A stretch of DNA of 6,373 nucleotides, from assembly GCA_946635125.1 (NCBI GenBank), contig CAMPBB010000032.1, positions 1 to 6,373 of the forward strand. Direction: 5' to 3'. Position numbers and translations under genes: made by a program. Under the pieces are notes generated by a model, which saw only the letters and a list, made by a program, of their open reading frames with translations, made no database searches and was not told the origin of the DNA. This stretch comes from an uncultured Clostridia bacterium. Its GTDB lineage: Bacteria > Bacillota > Clostridia > Christensenellales > UBA1242. How positions within the stretch are numbered: position 1 is the stretch's first letter; the number at the start of each line of letters is the position of its first letter. Below are positions 4,887 to 6,373 of the stretch, piece after piece.

Positions 4887-6373
4887 ATGGAAATAAATTT
4901 AGATAATCAAAAGCAAAAACTTTTAAATGAGCAAAATTTAAACTTGTCTTTTTGGGATAAAGTTTTTTGGCAAAACAGCAAAATTCAAATTAACAAAAAA
5001 AATGAACTAAAAGAAAAAATTGATGAGGCAATTTATGTTAAACTCAACATGCTTTTAGACATTTCGAACGAGCCACAATTTTTTGAAATAAACGAAAAAG
5101 AAAACAAAGAGTTAACAAGGCTTTTGGATGGAGAAATAAAGGCTTTAAAAGCCGACGGCAAAGAAAAAGAAGCCGAACAAATGAAAAATAACAAAGAAAA
5201 ACGGCTTAATGATTTTGCAAAAACTTTTGCAAGTAAACACCACGAAGAATATAAGCACTTGGTGTCCATTTTGGGGCGTTTAAACTATGAGGATTCTTTT
5301 AAGGCATTAATTTTGGAAGAAGCACTTTCAAACATCTATAAGCTTGAAGATGTTAACGGAGAACAAAAACTTTTGGTAAGCAAGAGAAAACAACACATTT
5401 CAATTGCTTCTCTTCCAAATTTCCCTGAAAATGTTTTGGAGTATATTCACAAGAATGCTCAAAATTCTGCTTCTTTTAAAGAACTTTACAAAAACGCACA
5501 CGAGCAATATAGTAATGTTGTGACACAAAAGGTTTCAAGTGTTAATTTTGACGGATTAAACACATATGGCAAAGGAAGGTGGATAAAGTTTTTAAGCAAA
5601 GAAAATGATGAAGAACATTTTATGGAGCATGTCCAACAACTTCAAAGCCTTGTTAAAGACACTCCATGGTGCACAAAAACAATGGCGTCAGCGCAACTTT
5701 CTGGGGGCGATTTTTATGTGTTTTTGGGGCTTGATAATAGGCCTCATGTTGCCATTAAAATGACTGATAACACAATTTCTGAGGTTCGAGGCATTAAAAA
5801 TGGAATGCATCAACAAATTGAAGATGAATATAATGATGTTGTTATGAGCTTTTTAAAAGATAACAAAGATTTGCCAAATGGTAAATTTTGGCTTGAAATA
5901 AGAGAGTGGAACAAAAGGCTTATTGATTACGAAAATCAAATAAAATCGGGCACATTTGATAGAAATAGGATTGGAGAGCTTTTAAATGATGTTTATTTTT
6001 ATGATTGCGAAGATGTTCAAGGTGAATATGTTCACCAAGCAAACTTAAAAAAACTTATGCCATATTTTACCCCTGAAATTGCAAAATATTATGGTTGCAA
6101 AGAAAATGAAATTCTTTTTAATAACTATAATTTATATGCTGATTACAATGAATATTACATAAAAATTGGGCAAAGAAAATTTTTGCCCAAGAGAATAAAA
6201 GAGTTTCCATATGTTGTTGTTTTTGGAGATGTTAGGCTAAAAAGTGAAAAAAATTTAAAAAATGTTTCAAAACTTAAATATGTTTCTGGTCAATTTTCTT
6301 GTTGCAGTAAAAATGTTAAAAGTGTTCCAAATTTAATAACAGCAAGAAGTGTTGAGGCAACAGGAGTAACAAA
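4887..6373 (+). CDS. Unrecognised protein, family member 2 with long N-terminal helical region (3' end outside the window)
   Basis: The frame is open from the ATG at 4887 to the end of the window, giving at least 495 residues with no stop. Residues 1-205 are charged and Lys/Glu-rich, predicted largely helical by composition, with no counterpart in the upstream paralog. A conserved-looking patch reads LPNFPENVLEYI (about 176-187). From about residue 214 it aligns with the first family gene at an offset of about 204: YGKGRW (227-232), TPWC (259-262), GDFYVF (274-279), PHVAIKM (286-292), EVRG (299-302), QQIEDEY (309-315), FPYVVVFGDV and the first repeat-like VPNL (480-483). It keeps the W-C and R-G residues that the paralog has lost, so it may be the intact form. 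No transmembrane or secretion signal is seen. Function is unknown. The missing C-terminus probably continues the leucine-rich-like region. Confidence 0.88.
   Translation, partial: MEINLDNQKQKLLNEQNLNLSFWDKVFWQNSKIQINKKNELKEKIDEAIYVKLNMLLDISNEPQFFEINEKENKELTRLLDGEIKALKADGKEKEAEQMKNNKEKRLNDFAKTFASKHHEEYKHLVSILGRLNYEDSFKALILEEALSNIYKLEDVNGEQKLLVSKRKQHISIASLPNFPENVLEYIHKNAQNSASFKELYKNAHEQYSNVVTQKVSSVNFDGLNTYGKGRWIKFLSKENDEEHFMEHVQQLQSLVKDTPWCTKTMASAQLSGGDFYVFLGLDNRPHVAIKMTDNTISEVRGIKNGMHQQIEDEYNDVVMSFLKDNKDLPNGKFWLEIREWNKRLIDYENQIKSGTFDRNRIGELLNDVYFYDCEDVQGEYVHQANLKKLMPYFTPEIAKYYGCKENEILFNNYNLYADYNEYYIKIGQRKFLPKRIKEFPYVVVFGDVRLKSEKNLKNVSKLKYVSGQFSCCSKNVKSVPNLITARSVEATGVT

Noticed and set aside
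4178..5269. Minus-strand open frames at 4178-4438, 4425-4664 and 5033-5269
   Set aside because: They lie opposite well-supported plus-strand genes, have low-complexity Phe/Leu/Ser-rich translations and no ribosome sites; they are shadows of AT-rich coding sequence.
3099..6373. Plain recent tandem duplication of trhP tail plus family gene
   Set aside because: The tails are 97% identical but the two genes are highly diverged and differ in architecture, so a single recent duplication cannot explain both; it would need later gene conversion of the tails.
1..6373. CRISPR array, tRNA/rRNA genes, transposase or integrase genes
   Set aside because: No regularly spaced short repeats, no cloverleaf-like or rRNA sequence and no recombinase motifs were seen on either strand.

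Overview
The window is AT-rich (roughly one third G+C by eye) and every gene lies on the + strand. Standard bacterial code fits: TGG is used for Trp and the long frames contain no internal TGA. The order RNase J - TrmR-type methyltransferase - U32-family TrhP, the good Shine-Dalgarno sequences and the near-consensus sigma-A promoters point to a low-GC Firmicute, most likely an uncultured clostridial or related gut-type lineage. That placement is inference.

Left half (1-3227): a compact RNA-metabolism operon. It holds the 3' part of an RNase J gene (5' end outside the window), a TrmR-like SAM methyltransferase and a TrhP-like U32 protein. Both junctions are TAATG stop/start overlaps, so translation is probably coupled. 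TrhP makes 5-hydroxyuridine at tRNA position 34 and TrmR methylates it to 5-methoxyuridine, so genes 2 and 3 supply consecutive steps. A rho-independent terminator whose loop holds the trhP stop codon ends the operon.

Right half (3228-6373): two neighbouring genes of one unrecognised protein family, each with its own promoter. The first (3289-4701, 470 aa) has a conserved core followed by leucine-rich-like repeats, including three units of exactly 19 residues. The second (4887 to beyond the window, at least 495 aa) has the same core and the start of the same repeat region, preceded by a helical extension of about 204 residues that the first lacks.

The most notable structure is a 121-bp direct repeat (117/121 identical by hand alignment) bracketing the first family gene. 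Copy 1 is the real 3' end of trhP with its terminator (3099-3219). Copy 2 (4697-4817) is an orphan trhP tail, still in frame and ending in a stop and terminator, lying between the two paralogs. The stop codon of the first family gene falls on the first bases of copy 2. This looks like a gene module inserted at the trhP 3' end with long target duplication, or one unit of a cassette-like array in which each family gene is followed by a trhP tail. No recombinase or transposase is visible.
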